From contig NZ_KI912266.1 in the NCBI RefSeq assembly GCF_000235425.2, positions 612,273-676,272 of the forward strand: 64,000 bases of DNA. Direction: 5' to 3'. The notes under the pieces were generated by a model. The model was not told where the DNA came from and ran no database searches. It worked only from the letters and a program-made list of their open reading frames with translations. Position numbers and translations under genes: made by a program. Origin of the DNA: Pseudofrankia saprophytica (GTDB lineage: Bacteria > Actinomycetota > Actinomycetes > Frankiales > Frankiaceae). Positions 17,067 through 26,377 of this stretch are shown piece after piece. Numbering within the stretch: position 1 is the stretch's first letter; each line of letters opens with the position of its first letter.

Positions 17067-17939
17067 GTGAGGTGCCGCCGAAACGGAACTGGTCGCGGTG
17101 GCCACCGGGACGGGCGCCGACGGCGTCGCGGACAGTCGGGCCGCGAGCTGGCCGGTCCGGCCGGGCGCGGTGATCCATACCGCGCCGGCCACCAGCAGGC
17201 CGCCCACGATGCCGTCCAGCCAGTAGTGGTTACCGGTCAGCACGACGACGAGCGTGGTCACGACCGGGTGGGCGAGCGCGGCCCACCGCGCCCGGGACCG
17301 CAGGATCGTGACGACCCCCCATGCCTCCAGGATCGCCCAGCCGACGTGCATGCTCGGCATTGCCGCGTACTGGTTCGCCGAACCGCCCGTCGACGACGGG
17401 TATGGCGACGGGCCGATGAGCTGGCCGGTGTCGACGATGCCGACGTCCGGCAGCACTCCGGACAGGAAACGCGGGGGCGCGAGCGGGTAAGCCAGGTGGA
17501 TCGCCAGCGCGGCGCCGGTCAGCGCGATCAGCGCGTTACGCACCCGAGCCCAGTGGTCGCGGTGGCGGAGCAGTACCCAGGCCAGAAAGACAATCGATGC
17601 CGGGAAATGGACGTACATGTAGAACCGGTTTGCCAGTTCCACCAGCGTGGTCGAGTGGAGGGCCCAGCGCTGCACGGTCTCCTCGCTCGGCAGGCCAAGC
17701 GCCCGTTCCAGCTGCCAGACCTCCCGGGCGTGTCCCAGCGCGACGCTCTCGTGCCCGGCCGCCAGTCGCCGCCCGAGCCGGTAGACCATGAACAGTCCGG
17801 CCATCAGCAGCGCCTGGCCGAGGGCGTATCCAAGCCACCGACCGAGCGTCCGCACCCGCCTCGGCGGCTCCTCGGCGGGCGGCGACGAGCCCACGTCCGC
17901 CGTCTCCCGTCCGCCAGCACCCACCGCCGCCGCGCTCAT
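17055..17939 (-). CDS. PAP2-superfamily phosphatase (AUR1-like), integral membrane
   Basis: 294 aa from ATG 17939 with GGGAGGAG about 5 nt upstream; the frame stays open further upstream but that part is shadow-like. The membrane topology and the motifs FYMYVHFPASIVFLAW, AMPSMHVGWAI (phosphatase motif 2 with catalytic His) and GNHYWLDGIVGG (motif 3) place it in the PAP2/AUR1-type family. These act on lipid phosphates or transfer phospho-headgroups; the exact substrate is unknown. It lies upstream of the TetR gene on the same strand. The C-terminal tail is Ala/Thr/Pro-rich and probably disordered. Confidence 0.88.
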   Translation of the reverse strand: MSAAAVGAGGRETADVGSSPPAEEPPRRVRTLGRWLGYALGQALLMAGLFMVYRLGRRLAAGHESVALGHAREVWQLERALGLPSEETVQRWALHSTTLVELANRFYMYVHFPASIVFLAWVLLRHRDHWARVRNALIALTGAALAIHLAYPLAPPRFLSGVLPDVGIVDTGQLIGPSPYPSSTGGSANQYAAMPSMHVGWAILEAWGVVTILRSRARWAALAHPVVTTLVVVLTGNHYWLDGIVGGLLVAGAVWITAPGRTGQLAARLSATPSAPVPVATATSSVSAAPHHTN

Positions 17940-18304
17940 CGCACTCCTCCCGCTCTCCCGCCCGCGCGGCCGGCGCATTTCGTACCAGGCCCCATGTGGC
18001 GAGCCCCGCCGGCCATGGCCGCGCGCCCGGTCCGCGCGCCTGGCGCAGACATGAACTCCGGGCGTTCCACCGATGTCTGATTCATGAACCCTAGGCGGCG
18101 CACGTCCGTGACGTACCACCACCAAGGCAGCTAAAACGCCCCAGCGACGCCCGCGGACCGGCACGGGCGGACGACGCCGCCCTCAACCGCGCCGAGCAGA
18201 TGCGGGCCGGCCGGCGCGCACGGTGTCAGAGTGCCGATGCCGATGCCAGGGCCGCCGCCCCGCGGGTGGAGTGGCGCAGATGCTGACGAGGAGTGCGATG
18301 CCGC
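17940..18304. other. 365-bp divergent intergenic region
   Basis: It separates the divergent PAP2 and amidotransferase genes and must hold both promoters. I see no strong palindrome or clear sigma-70 hexamer pair. The open frames across it are Arg/Pro-rich shadows. Confidence 0.45.
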
Positions 18305-19174
18305 ATGTGTCGCCTGTTCGGAATGAGCAGCGCTCCGCGGCGTACTCACGCCACCTTCTGGCTGCTCGACGCCCCCGACAGCCTCAGCGACCAGAGCCGG
18401 CGTGAGCCAGACGGCACCGGGCTCGGCTTTTTCGACGCGGACGGCACTCCGCGGCTACACAAAGAACCCATCGCCGCCTATGAGGACCGAAGTTTCGCCG
18501 AGGCGGCCAGACAGGTCGAGTCGGCGACGTTCCTTGCCCATATCCGTTTCGCTTCCACGGGAGGCGTGGAAAAACGCAACACTCACCCCTTCGACCAGGA
18601 CGGTCGCCTGTTCGCGCACAACGGGGTGGTCGAAGGCCTGGCCGAGCTGGACGCCGAGCTCGGCCCCGACCTGTCGGCGGTGAAAGGTGACACCGATTCC
18701 GAAAGGTTCTTCGCCCTCGTCACCCGCGAGATCAGATCGGCCGACGGCGACGTGGCCGCCGGCATCACCCGCGCCGCCCGCTGGGTCGCCCAGCAGGTGC
18801 CCGTGTACGCCCTCAACGTGATCCTCACGACCCCACAGGGGCTGTGGGCGTTGCGCTATCCCGACACCCACCCGCTGTACGTCCTCGAACGCCCGGCCGG
18901 CGGACACCATGGCGACCGGCATCTCGACCACAGCGGCACCGGCGGCCACATGCGCGTCCGCTCCCGCGACCTGGCCGACGTTCCCGCGCTCGTGGTCGCC
19001 AGCGAACGCATGGACGACAGCCCCGCCTGGCGCCTGATGGAGCCCGGCGAGCTCCTACACGCAGGGCCCGACCTCCGTGTCACCCGCCAGATCGCGCTTT
19101 CCGACGGGCCTGCGCACCAGCTCTCACTGAAGGATCTCCGACCTGAGGCCGCCGCCTCGCAGCGGCACGGATAG
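18305..19174 (+). CDS. Class II glutamine amidotransferase (YafJ-like)
   Basis: 289 aa. ATG 18305 is chosen because it yields MCRLFGM, placing the catalytic nucleophile Cys at position 2 for N-terminal processing, as in Ntn-type glutaminases. Further motifs are FLAHIRFASTGGVEKRNTHP (glutamine-binding Arg) and LFAHNGVVEG (oxyanion Asn-Gly). The protein is stand-alone, with no synthetase domain; family members are often linked to gamma-glutamyl hydrolysis or ergothioneine-like pathways, but no such neighbours are present. GAGGAG lies about 11 nt upstream, slightly far. Confidence 0.88.
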   Translation: MCRLFGMSSAPRRTHATFWLLDAPDSLSDQSRREPDGTGLGFFDADGTPRLHKEPIAAYEDRSFAEAARQVESATFLAHIRFASTGGVEKRNTHPFDQDGRLFAHNGVVEGLAELDAELGPDLSAVKGDTDSERFFALVTREIRSADGDVAAGITRAARWVAQQVPVYALNVILTTPQGLWALRYPDTHPLYVLERPAGGHHGDRHLDHSGTGGHMRVRSRDLADVPALVVASERMDDSPAWRLMEPGELLHAGPDLRVTRQIALSDGPAHQLSLKDLRPEAAASQRHG

Positions 19175-19193
19175 CGGCCATGGCAAGCGCAAG

Positions 19194-19247
19194 CCGCCAC
19201 CCGCGGTCGAGCCGCCACCCGCGGTCGAGCCGCCACCCGCGGTCGAG
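19194..19247. repeat. Three tandem 18-bp repeats
   Basis: The unit CCGCCACCCGCGGTCGAG occurs three times without mismatch between the convergent amidotransferase and VOC genes. Each copy contains the palindromic CCGCGG, so folded transcripts could act as a weak bidirectional terminator. No T-tract follows. Confidence 0.8.
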
Positions 19248-19271
19248 CACCGCGCGGCCGTGCCTGCCCGG

Positions 19272-19655
19272 CTACCGGCCGAGCATGGCCTCGAGCGCGA
19301 TGTTGTCGGGGTCGCGGAACGCGAGCAGCCAGCCATAGGGCAGCTCTCGCTTCGGCGTGAACGTGGCGCCCGCATTGGTGAGGTTTTTCTCGAGCTCGTC
19401 GAGATCGGCCTCCGTCTCCACGGAGAACGAAAGATGATCGAGGCCGGGGCGTGTCTCATCGAACGGCTCCGCGATGCGCTGGTCGTGTTCGCGCAGGACG
19501 AGGCTCAGTCCGCCGGGCAGCACGCCATGAGCGAAGGACGTCGTGTCGCCGCGGCCTCGGGCCAGCTCCTTCCAGCCCAGGACCTCGGTGTACCAGGCGC
19601 AGCTTCGATTCAGATCCGTCACCGTAAGACCCACGTGTGACACCCCGTACGGCAT
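19272..19655 (-). CDS. VOC (glyoxalase/bleomycin-resistance) family protein
   Basis: 127 aa, one VOC module. Beta-alpha-beta units are evident: GVSHVGLTVTDLNRSCAWYT with metal-ligand type His7, then a central PGLDHLSFSVETEADLDELE and a terminal FRDPDNIALEAM in which Glu is the usual last ligand. Such proteins range from lyases and dioxygenases to drug-binding proteins; substrate unknown. It converges on the amidotransferase gene. ATG 19655 is directly followed by the canonical first strand. Confidence 0.9.
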   Translation of the reverse strand: MPYGVSHVGLTVTDLNRSCAWYTEVLGWKELARGRGDTTSFAHGVLPGGLSLVLREHDQRIAEPFDETRPGLDHLSFSVETEADLDELEKNLTNAGATFTPKRELPYGWLLAFRDPDNIALEAMLGR

Positions 19656-19912
19656 CTCGATCCTCCAAACAGGTGCGTCGACGGTCGCCGGCTCCGCGCC
19701 GGTCGGCCAGGTTGAGTCCAGGACGGGACGCCGGGCCTTTACCTCGAGACCTCGGACATGTGGCGTCGGACCCGACCGACTGTAGGCAGGGGCCGCCGCG
19801 GGTGTACGACCCGGACGGCCTTCCTCGGCACCGATCCGGCCGCGCTCCGGCCCCGATCCGGCCGCGCTTCGACCGCGCTCCGGGCCGTGGCGGGGCGGCC
19901 TACGATCGCGTC

Positions 19913-20743
19913 GTGACCGCCGCGCCGCTCATCGCCATGCGCCGGTGCGCCACGGTGGTCGCGGGCACGGTGGAGCACCGCGCGACCGAGGTGATCTCGT
20001 ACTGGCACCGCCACGACCTGCACGAGATCGAGTACGCCGTATCCGGCTGCGCCGAGATTCGCACCCCGACGACGCACTACCTGCTGCCGCCGTCCCATGC
20101 GGCGTGGGTGCCCGCCGGAGTCGAACACGCCCCGCTGCTCAGGGACGTGACCACCATCGCGGTGTTCTTCGACCCCGCCGTCTTCGACTTTCCACGCGTG
20201 GGGGCCGCCATCATTCCGGTGCCGCCGGTGATGCGCGAGATGATGAGATACGCCGCCCGGTGGCCCATCGGTCGGACCCACGAGGACGCGGCGGCCAACG
20301 CGGAGGCCAGCGGCTTCTTCACGGCGCTTGCCGGCGTCGTCCGTCGCCAGCTCGCCTACGAGGCGCCGCTGTCACTGCCGGTCTCGGACGATCCCGTCGT
20401 CCGCGACGTGATCGCCTATACCGCCGCGCACCTGGCCGATGCCAGGTCCGCCGCGGTCTGCCGTGCCGTCGGCATCTCCGAACGCGTACTGCGCAGACGG
20501 TTCGCGACCGTCCTGGGCCAGACCTGGCAGGAGCACCTGCGGCAGGCTCGGCTGGTCCGGGCCATGGCGCTGCTCAGCACGTCGACGATGTCGGTCAGCC
20601 AGATCGCCGCCGCGGTGGGTTTTGGGAGCGCGAGCGCGTTGGCCCGCGCCTTCCGGGCTTGGACGGGAGAGACCCCTTCCGCCTATCGCGACCGCTCCCT
20701 CACCAGCGTCGACCCGGATGAGAGCGGACCGAACCAGACGTAA
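19913..20743 (+). CDS. AraC family transcriptional regulator
   Basis: 276 aa from GTG 19913. The N-terminal cupin-like sensor (about 20-110) includes YWHRHDLHEIEYAVSG and HYLLPPSHAAWVPAGVEH. The C-terminal double HTH (about 160-260) includes AAVCRAVGISERVLRRRFAT and MSVSQIAAAVGFGSASALAR then FRAWTGETPSAYR. The start is preferred because the sensor begins within 15 residues; the frame runs open upstream through GC-rich repeats. The cytochrome P450 gene is next, 296 bp downstream on the same strand, and is a possible target. Confidence 0.9.
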   Translation: MTAAPLIAMRRCATVVAGTVEHRATEVISYWHRHDLHEIEYAVSGCAEIRTPTTHYLLPPSHAAWVPAGVEHAPLLRDVTTIAVFFDPAVFDFPRVGAAIIPVPPVMREMMRYAARWPIGRTHEDAAANAEASGFFTALAGVVRRQLAYEAPLSLPVSDDPVVRDVIAYTAAHLADARSAAVCRAVGISERVLRRRFATVLGQTWQEHLRQARLVRAMALLSTSTMSVSQIAAAVGFGSASALARAFRAWTGETPSAYRDRSLTSVDPDESGPNQT

Positions 20744-20975
20744 AGCGGATGGCCGCCAGGTTCCCCGCGCCGTCATGTGCCGGTCCCCAGGCGGCCGTCA
20801 TGGGCTCGACGGGTTCTCCACATGCCCCCGCGCTCTGCCCCATCACCTGTTCCCTCACCCGGCAACGCCGTCGAACGACGTCGGACGACCGGGGAACCGC
20901 GGCCTCGTGAGGGCTGTACGCAGCGGTTTTCGCGCGCCACCCATGACATGCTTGCCAGTCGGCGTCATCGACGTA

Positions 20976-21010
20976 GTTGTCAGTTCCTGTGTTGTATGTA
21001 AACTGACGAC
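20976..21010. promoter_or_regulatory. Inverted repeat upstream of cytochrome P450 gene
   Basis: GTTGTCAGTT and AACTGACGAC form arms matching at 9 of 10 positions around a 15-nt AT-richer spacer, ending 29 bp before the P450 start. This is a good candidate operator, possibly for the flanking AraC or TetR regulator. Neither link is shown by the sequence. Confidence 0.45.
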
Positions 21011-21039
21011 GCCTGGTACCGCCGGCCCCTGGGGGATTG

Positions 21040-22290
21040 ATGGCGACGGACAGCACGACGACCGGCGGTTCCACGTCGGACGTACTCCCCGAGGACAAGC
21101 CCGACACTCGTCTGATCAGCGGCGATTTCTGGGGGGACGACCCGCATCGCGGGCTGGCCTGGCTCCGGGCGAACGACCCGGTCCACTGGGACCCGGACGG
21201 CGAGATCTGGGGCGTCACCAAGTACCTGGACGTCCGCGAGGTCTCCAAGCACCCGGAGATCTATTCGAGCGCAAGCGGCTTCCGGCCCGATGTCAGCGGC
21301 TTCCCGATGATGATCGAGATGGACGATCCGGCGCACTGGCACCGTCGCAAACTGCTGAACAAGGGCTTCACGCCCCGGCGCGTCCAGGACCAGCGGGCCC
21401 GTATCCAGACAGTCGCGCACGCGCTGGTCGACCAGGTCTGCGAGCGCGGCGAATGCGACTTCGTCTGGGACGTCGCCGCCTGGCTGCCGCTCATCGTCAT
21501 CGGCGACCTGCTCGGCGCGGTTCCCGAGATGTACCCGGACCTGCTGCGCTGGTCCGACGACATGATGCGAGGCCAGGGCCAGTCCGACAACGCCGAGGCC
21601 GCCGGAAAGATGATGACCGCCGCCGCCGAGTACTCCACGTACTTCACCGGGGTGCTGGCCGACCGGCGGGCGCACCCGCGCGACGACCTGCTCGGCGTCC
21701 TCGCGCACGCCGAGGCCGACGGCGACCGGCTCGACGACGAGTCGATGTTCTACGAGTCGCTGCTCCTGCTGATCGGCGGCGACGAGACCACCCGCCACGT
21801 CATCACCGGCGGGCTCTACCAGCTGCTGGCGGACCGGGCGAACTGGGAGCGGCTGCGCGCGAACCGCGCACTGCTGCCGAGGGCCGTCGAGGAGATGCTC
21901 CGCTGGGTCAGCCCGATCCGGAACATGGCCCGCACGCTGACCCAGGACGCGACGCTGCGCGGCAGGCAGCTTCGCGAGGGCCAGAAACTGCTGCTGCTCT
22001 ACCCGTCGGCCAACCGCGACGAGGACGTGTTCGCGGACCCGTTCCGGTTCGATATCGAGCGCACCCCGAACGAGCACCTCGCCTTCGGCCTGGGCACGCA
22101 TTTCTGCCTGGGCAACTCGCTCGCGCGCCTCGAGCTGAGCATCATCTTCGACACCCTGCTCGACCGGCTGCCCGATCTCGAGCTCGTCACCCCCGACGAG
22201 CCGGCGCTGCGCCCGGCGAACTTCGTCAGCGGATACGAGTCGCTCAAGGTCACCTTCACCCCGACGAAGCCGGTAGGCGCGACGCTGTGA
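21040..22290 (+). CDS. Cytochrome P450
   Basis: 416 aa, typical for a soluble actinobacterial P450. The I-helix LLLIGGDETTRH has the O2-activating acid-Thr pair (Thr250). The K-helix E-x-x-R is in VEEMLRWVSPIRNMAR. The heme loop FGLGTHFCLGNSLARLE carries ligand Cys356. The GGDETT and RNMAR forms resemble CYP families acting on steroids or branched lipids (CYP142/CYP125/CYP124-like). It needs ferredoxin and reductase partners, which are not adjacent. ATG 21040 is preceded by CTGGGGG. The enoyl-CoA hydratase-like gene downstream suggests lipid or steroid side-chain oxidation. Confidence 0.92.
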   Translation: MATDSTTTGGSTSDVLPEDKPDTRLISGDFWGDDPHRGLAWLRANDPVHWDPDGEIWGVTKYLDVREVSKHPEIYSSASGFRPDVSGFPMMIEMDDPAHWHRRKLLNKGFTPRRVQDQRARIQTVAHALVDQVCERGECDFVWDVAAWLPLIVIGDLLGAVPEMYPDLLRWSDDMMRGQGQSDNAEAAGKMMTAAAEYSTYFTGVLADRRAHPRDDLLGVLAHAEADGDRLDDESMFYESLLLLIGGDETTRHVITGGLYQLLADRANWERLRANRALLPRAVEEMLRWVSPIRNMARTLTQDATLRGRQLREGQKLLLLYPSANRDEDVFADPFRFDIERTPNEHLAFGLGTHFCLGNSLARLELSIIFDTLLDRLPDLELVTPDEPALRPANFVSGYESLKVTFTPTKPVGATL

Positions 22291-22395
22291 CCGACGGGGT
22301 ACGGACGCGCGGCGTCGGTGGCGGCGCCGCGGGCAGGCGCCGCCGAGAGCGGGAGCTCTCGACCGGGATGGCGCCTCGGGTCGACACTGCGGGAC

Positions 22396-23448
22396 GTGCC
22401 TGAGACAACCGCGGCGCCCCGCGCCGCCGACGAACCGGAGTCCAGGGCCGCCGAATCCGGGGCCGCCGAATTCAGGGCCGCCGAGTCCGAGCCGACCGAG
22501 TCCGCGTTAGCCGAGCCTGAGTTAGCCGAGCCCGTGTCAGCGGCGGCTTCCGAAGCGGCGGCGCCCACGACGCCGGGCGACGTGCTGCTGACGTCCACGA
22601 CCGGTCGAGTACGGCTGCTCACCCTGAACCGGCCCCGGCAGGCCAACGCCTTCAGCTCCGCGCTCTACCTGGCCGCCGCCGAGGCGCTGCGCGCGGCGGC
22701 CGCCGACGACGGGATCGGCGCCGTCGTCCTGACCGGCGCCGGCAAGTACTTCTCCGCGGGTACCGACCTCGTCGAGATGGCCGCCCAGGCCTCCGCGGTC
22801 GCGGCCGGGAACGCCGCGACCGCCGCGAATGGCAGAGCCACGGAGACCGCGGCCACGGACACGGACACGGCGGACACGGCGCAGACGGCGCAGACGGCGG
22901 GCACGACCGGCGGCGGCCCCTTCAACGCCTTCCTGGACGCGCTGACGACATTCCCGAAACCGCTGCTCGCGGCAGTCAACGGCGCGGGCGTCGGGCTCGG
23001 CCTGACCATGCTCGCCCACTGCGACATCGTGTTCATCTCCGAGGAGGCCCGCCTCCTGGCGCCGTTCACCACGATGGGCGTCGCTCCGGAGGCCGGGAGC
23101 AGCTACCTGCTCCCTCGCCGGATGGGCCGGCAGCGGGCGGCGCGGGCCCTGCTGGCGGCGGAATGGATCTCGGCGGCCGAGGCGGTGGAGACGGGTCTGG
23201 CGCTGCGAGCCTGCCCGGCGGGCACGCTGCTGGCCGAGACGTTGGCGCTCGCCGCGACGATCGCTGACAAGCCGCTCGCCTCCGTGCTCGCGACCACCCG
23301 GCTGATCCGGGATGCCGAACGGGCGGGCATCGAGCGAGCTCGGCAGGTCGAGGGCATCGCATTCCGCGAGCTGATGCGCCGTCCCGACCTTGGCACCACC
23401 ATCCTGGACCGGCTAGGGCCCTCCGCGCGCGACGAGCGGCGGAGCTGA
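22396..23448 (+). CDS. Enoyl-CoA hydratase/isomerase family protein with low-complexity insertions
   Basis: About 350 aa, longer than the usual 255-290 because of two low-complexity parts: an N-terminal Ala/Glu repeat tract (about residues 10-50) and an Ala/Thr/Asp-rich insert (about 135-172) within the crotonase fold. The crotonase core is clear: VVLTGAGKYFSAGTDL, the oxyanion-hole VNGAGVGLGLTMLAHCDIVF and the catalytic-loop GVAPEAGSSYLLPRRMG, a PaaG/ECI-like form. The start is uncertain (GTG 22396 chosen; frame open from 22318). It is expected to hydrate or isomerise an enoyl-CoA. It follows the P450 gene on the same strand. Confidence 0.85.
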   Translation: MPETTAAPRAADEPESRAAESGAAEFRAAESEPTESALAEPELAEPVSAAASEAAAPTTPGDVLLTSTTGRVRLLTLNRPRQANAFSSALYLAAAEALRAAAADDGIGAVVLTGAGKYFSAGTDLVEMAAQASAVAAGNAATAANGRATETAATDTDTADTAQTAQTAGTTGGGPFNAFLDALTTFPKPLLAAVNGAGVGLGLTMLAHCDIVFISEEARLLAPFTTMGVAPEAGSSYLLPRRMGRQRAARALLAAEWISAAEAVETGLALRACPAGTLLAETLALAATIADKPLASVLATTRLIRDAERAGIERARQVEGIAFRELMRRPDLGTTILDRLGPSARDERRS

Positions 23449-23739
23449 CGGCGGCGGAAGCAGGCAGCGCGCGAGCAGGCACCAAAGAGTTGCGGCGCGA
23501 CCAGGCAGGCCCGAGCCGGGCGCCCGGCAACGGAGCTGGTCACGCGCGCGGCGCGGGCCGCCGGCCGCGTTCCGACGACAAATTCCGCCCATTCCACATA
23601 CCTAAAGTCACGCAAGCCACTACCGCCTTGGCGGGGCGGATAGGCTGTAGATTTCCTCGGCAATAGCCTGTCGCGTTGCCTAACAGGCACGACACCTCGC
23701 ACGCTGCCACACCCGATACACGTCCGATACAAGAGGAGC

Positions 23740-24483
23740 ATGGTGGAACCGATCCGCGAGCGCGCGGCCGACGCGCAGCCGCGGCCGGTCCGCCGCGCGC
23801 CCTGGTCGGGCCGCTCCCCCGCCGCCGCCGCCGAGTCGGCCCGAGAAAAGATCATCGACGCCACGTTGGCCTGCATCCGGCGGCACGGCCTGGAACGCAC
23901 CTCGATCAGCGCGATCGCGACGATCGCCGGCGTCTCCCGGCCGACCGTCTACGCGTACTTCGACACCCGCGAGGCGCTGGTCTCCGTCGCGCTCGAGCAG
24001 GCGGGCGCGTCGATCGCCGAACGGGTCGTCGCCGCGGCCCGGCGCCGGTCGAGGACGGCCGGCGACTTCGCGGTGGAGGCGTTGATCGCCGCCCGCCGGG
24101 AGTTCCGCGCCGAGCCGGCGCTGCACCCGATCAGCCAGGCCCCGGCGGACCCGTGGGCCGCGAACGAGGCGCTGTCCGAGAACTCCCTGGAGATCGCCAG
24201 GACCATCCTCGAGCCGATCACCAGCTACGACCCGTCGCTGGAGTCCCGGCTGGACGAGATCACCGAGACGCTGATCCGCTGGCTGCTCTCGCTGCTCATC
24301 TTCGACAGCGACCGCACGTCCAGCGACACCAAACTGCGCGCCTACCTGCGCCGCAGCGTCGTCCCGGCGATCCTTCCCGAGTCCCTGGAAGGCTCCGCCG
24401 AGCCCGATGACTCCGGGGCCGCCAGCGCGGCGGCGGACGCACCGGTCGCCGACGAGCCCGTCCCCGCCGACCACACCCCCTGA
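23740..24483 (+). CDS. TetR family transcriptional regulator
   Basis: 247 aa. After a 33-residue basic leader, the HTH region reads SISAIATIAGVSRPTVYAYF followed by DTREALVSVAL. A proline/acid-rich C-terminal tail extends beyond the ligand domain. ATG 23740 has AAGAGGAG directly upstream. Two direct copies of CCGATACA lie just before it (about 23712-23731). It converges on the DHA2 exporter gene, with a strong hairpin between, and is the likely local regulator of the exporter or of the P450/hydratase pair. Confidence 0.9.
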   Translation: MVEPIRERAADAQPRPVRRAPWSGRSPAAAAESAREKIIDATLACIRRHGLERTSISAIATIAGVSRPTVYAYFDTREALVSVALEQAGASIAERVVAAARRRSRTAGDFAVEALIAARREFRAEPALHPISQAPADPWAANEALSENSLEIARTILEPITSYDPSLESRLDEITETLIRWLLSLLIFDSDRTSSDTKLRAYLRRSVVPAILPESLEGSAEPDDSGAASAAADAPVADEPVPADHTP

Positions 24484-24490
24484 CACTCCT

Positions 24491-24538
24491 CGCCGGGTGG
24501 CGCCGGCGATCCACCGGCCCACCCGGCGCCACCCGGCG
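24491..24538. terminator. Bidirectional terminator hairpin
   Basis: Perfect 16-bp arms (CGCCGGGTGGCGCCGG and its complement) around a 16-nt loop lie exactly between the convergent TetR (ends 24483) and MFS (ends 24548) genes. No T-run is present, as is common in high-GC actinomycetes. It should stop transcription from both sides. Confidence 0.75.
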
Positions 24539-24547
24539 GCGGGCGGC

Positions 24548-26092
24548 TCAGGTCGACGACGAGACGGTCTCGAGTTCATCCGTCCGGCCGGTGCCTACGG
24601 CCGCCGCCGCCTCCGGCCGGGCCGGGCGCATGAGGATCAGGACGAGGATCGCGGCGAGGACGCCGACGGCGCCAGCTACGAGGAAGGTCGCCTGGACGCC
24701 GCTGACGGCCGCGGTGTGCGCCGCCGTGTCCAGTGCCGGCCTGGCCTGCGCCGGCGCGGCGTTCAGCAGGCCGGGGGTCTGGCCGCCGGCGATGGCGTGG
24801 GCCACCCGGCCGCCGGCCGCGGGGATGGCCTTGCCCGCCAGGCTGTCCTGCGCGCGGGCGACGAAGACGCTGCCGAGCGCCGCGATGCCGAAGGCGTAGC
24901 CCAGCTGGCGCATGGTGTTCACCGCTCCCGCGGCCATCCCGGTGCGCTCGAACGGGACCAGCGACATGGACACCGATCCGAGCATCGGGGTCGTCATGCC
25001 GACGCCGATACCGATGATCGCGAAGCCGGGAATCAGTGCCGGCCAGCTGGCCGACCCGTGCACGAGCAGGGCGACCACGAGGGCGCCGACGCCGATGAAC
25101 GCGAGTCCGCTGCCGATCACCAGGTCCGGCCGGCGCTCGTGCAGCAGCCGGCCGAGCAGCGCGGAGACGAGGAACGCGGTGATCGAGAGCGGCAGGCCGG
25201 TGAGGCCGGCCTCCAGTGGGCTCATCCGCAGCACCGACTGCAGCCAGATCGACGTGTAGGTGAAGGCGGAGAAGGCCGCGAACGTCATCAGCAGGCCGGC
25301 GAGCAGCACGGCGACGAAGGAACGGTTGCGCAGCAGCGCCAGGTCGAACATCGGGTGTGACGAGTGCGCCTCGAGAGCGACGAACGCCGCCAGCAGCACC
25401 ACCGTCGCGCCGAGCAGCAGCCAGACGCCCGCGTCCGACCAGCCGTCGTCGTTCGCCCTGATCAGCGCGTACGTGGCGGCGGCGGCCGCGGCGGTGAAGC
25501 TGGCGATGCCCGGGACGTCCACGCGCACGCGCTGCTGCGCCCGCGCGTCCGTGAGGACCGTCAGCGCGAGCACGACCGCGATGGCGCTGACGGGCAGGTT
25601 GACGAAGAAGATCCACCGCCACGAGATGTACTCGGTGAGCACCCCGCCGACGATCGGGCCGATGGCCGACGAAGCGCCGGCGACCGCTCCCCAGATCCCG
25701 TAGGCGGCGCCCCGGTCCCGGCCTGTGTAGGAGGCGTTGAGCAGCGGGAAGTTGGTCGCGAACATGGCGGCGGCGCCGATTCCCTGGACCGCGCGGGCCG
25801 CGACCAGCAGCCCGTCGTTCGGGGCGAGGCCGCACATCAACGACGACAGGGCGAACAACACGAGCCCGACGACGTAGGCGCGGCGGTGCCCGACGATGTC
25901 CGCGACCGAGCCGGCGCCAAGCACCAGCGCGGCCAGTGCGAGCGCGTAGGCGTCGATGACCCATTGCAGCGCTCCGAAGGATGCGTGCAGATCGTCGACC
26001 ATGCTCGGCAGCGCGACGTTCACGATGGTGACGTCGATCAGCAGCATGAACGTGCCCAGGCAGACGGTCAGCAGTGGCAGCCACTTGCGCAT
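24548..26092 (-). CDS. MFS transporter, DHA2 (EmrB/QacA) drug:H+ antiporter family
   Basis: 514 aa with about 14 hydrophobic helices. Family motifs: LIDVTIVNVALPSM in TM1 (DHA2 motif D1), GSVADIVGHRRAYVVG (motif A loop), RAVQGIGAAAMF (motif B Arg) and the antiporter motif C region GPIVGGVLTEYISWRW. It is predicted to export hydrophobic compounds or drugs by proton exchange at the cytoplasmic membrane. The initiator ATG is directly followed by the first helix (KWLPLLTVCLGTFMLL). The convergent TetR gene is its most likely regulator by proximity. Confidence 0.92.
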   Translation of the reverse strand: MRKWLPLLTVCLGTFMLLIDVTIVNVALPSMVDDLHASFGALQWVIDAYALALAALVLGAGSVADIVGHRRAYVVGLVLFALSSLMCGLAPNDGLLVAARAVQGIGAAAMFATNFPLLNASYTGRDRGAAYGIWGAVAGASSAIGPIVGGVLTEYISWRWIFFVNLPVSAIAVVLALTVLTDARAQQRVRVDVPGIASFTAAAAAATYALIRANDDGWSDAGVWLLLGATVVLLAAFVALEAHSSHPMFDLALLRNRSFVAVLLAGLLMTFAAFSAFTYTSIWLQSVLRMSPLEAGLTGLPLSITAFLVSALLGRLLHERRPDLVIGSGLAFIGVGALVVALLVHGSASWPALIPGFAIIGIGVGMTTPMLGSVSMSLVPFERTGMAAGAVNTMRQLGYAFGIAALGSVFVARAQDSLAGKAIPAAGGRVAHAIAGGQTPGLLNAAPAQARPALDTAAHTAAVSGVQATFLVAGAVGVLAAILVLILMRPARPEAAAAVGTGRTDELETVSSST

Positions 26093-26377
26093 CGTGATAC
26101 CTGCGATTCTGGCGAGACAGTGGTACGCGGTTGGGCCCCTCGTGGGCGGCTCGGTCCCCCAGCATGCTCCACGGGTCCGACAAGTCGGCCGTTCCGGGCG
26201 GCGGGCCGGGCGGCTGTTCCGGGCACCGTCCGGGGCGGCCGGTCCAGGCCTCCCGAGACCGCGCGGTCGACGGAGGACCGCCGAGTCCCGGGCGTCAGTG
26301 CGCGGATTTCCCCAGATAGGCGCACCTAAGCAGCCCGAACGGGCCGTCCTGGCGGGCCTGTGTGGATCTTTGGTCCG

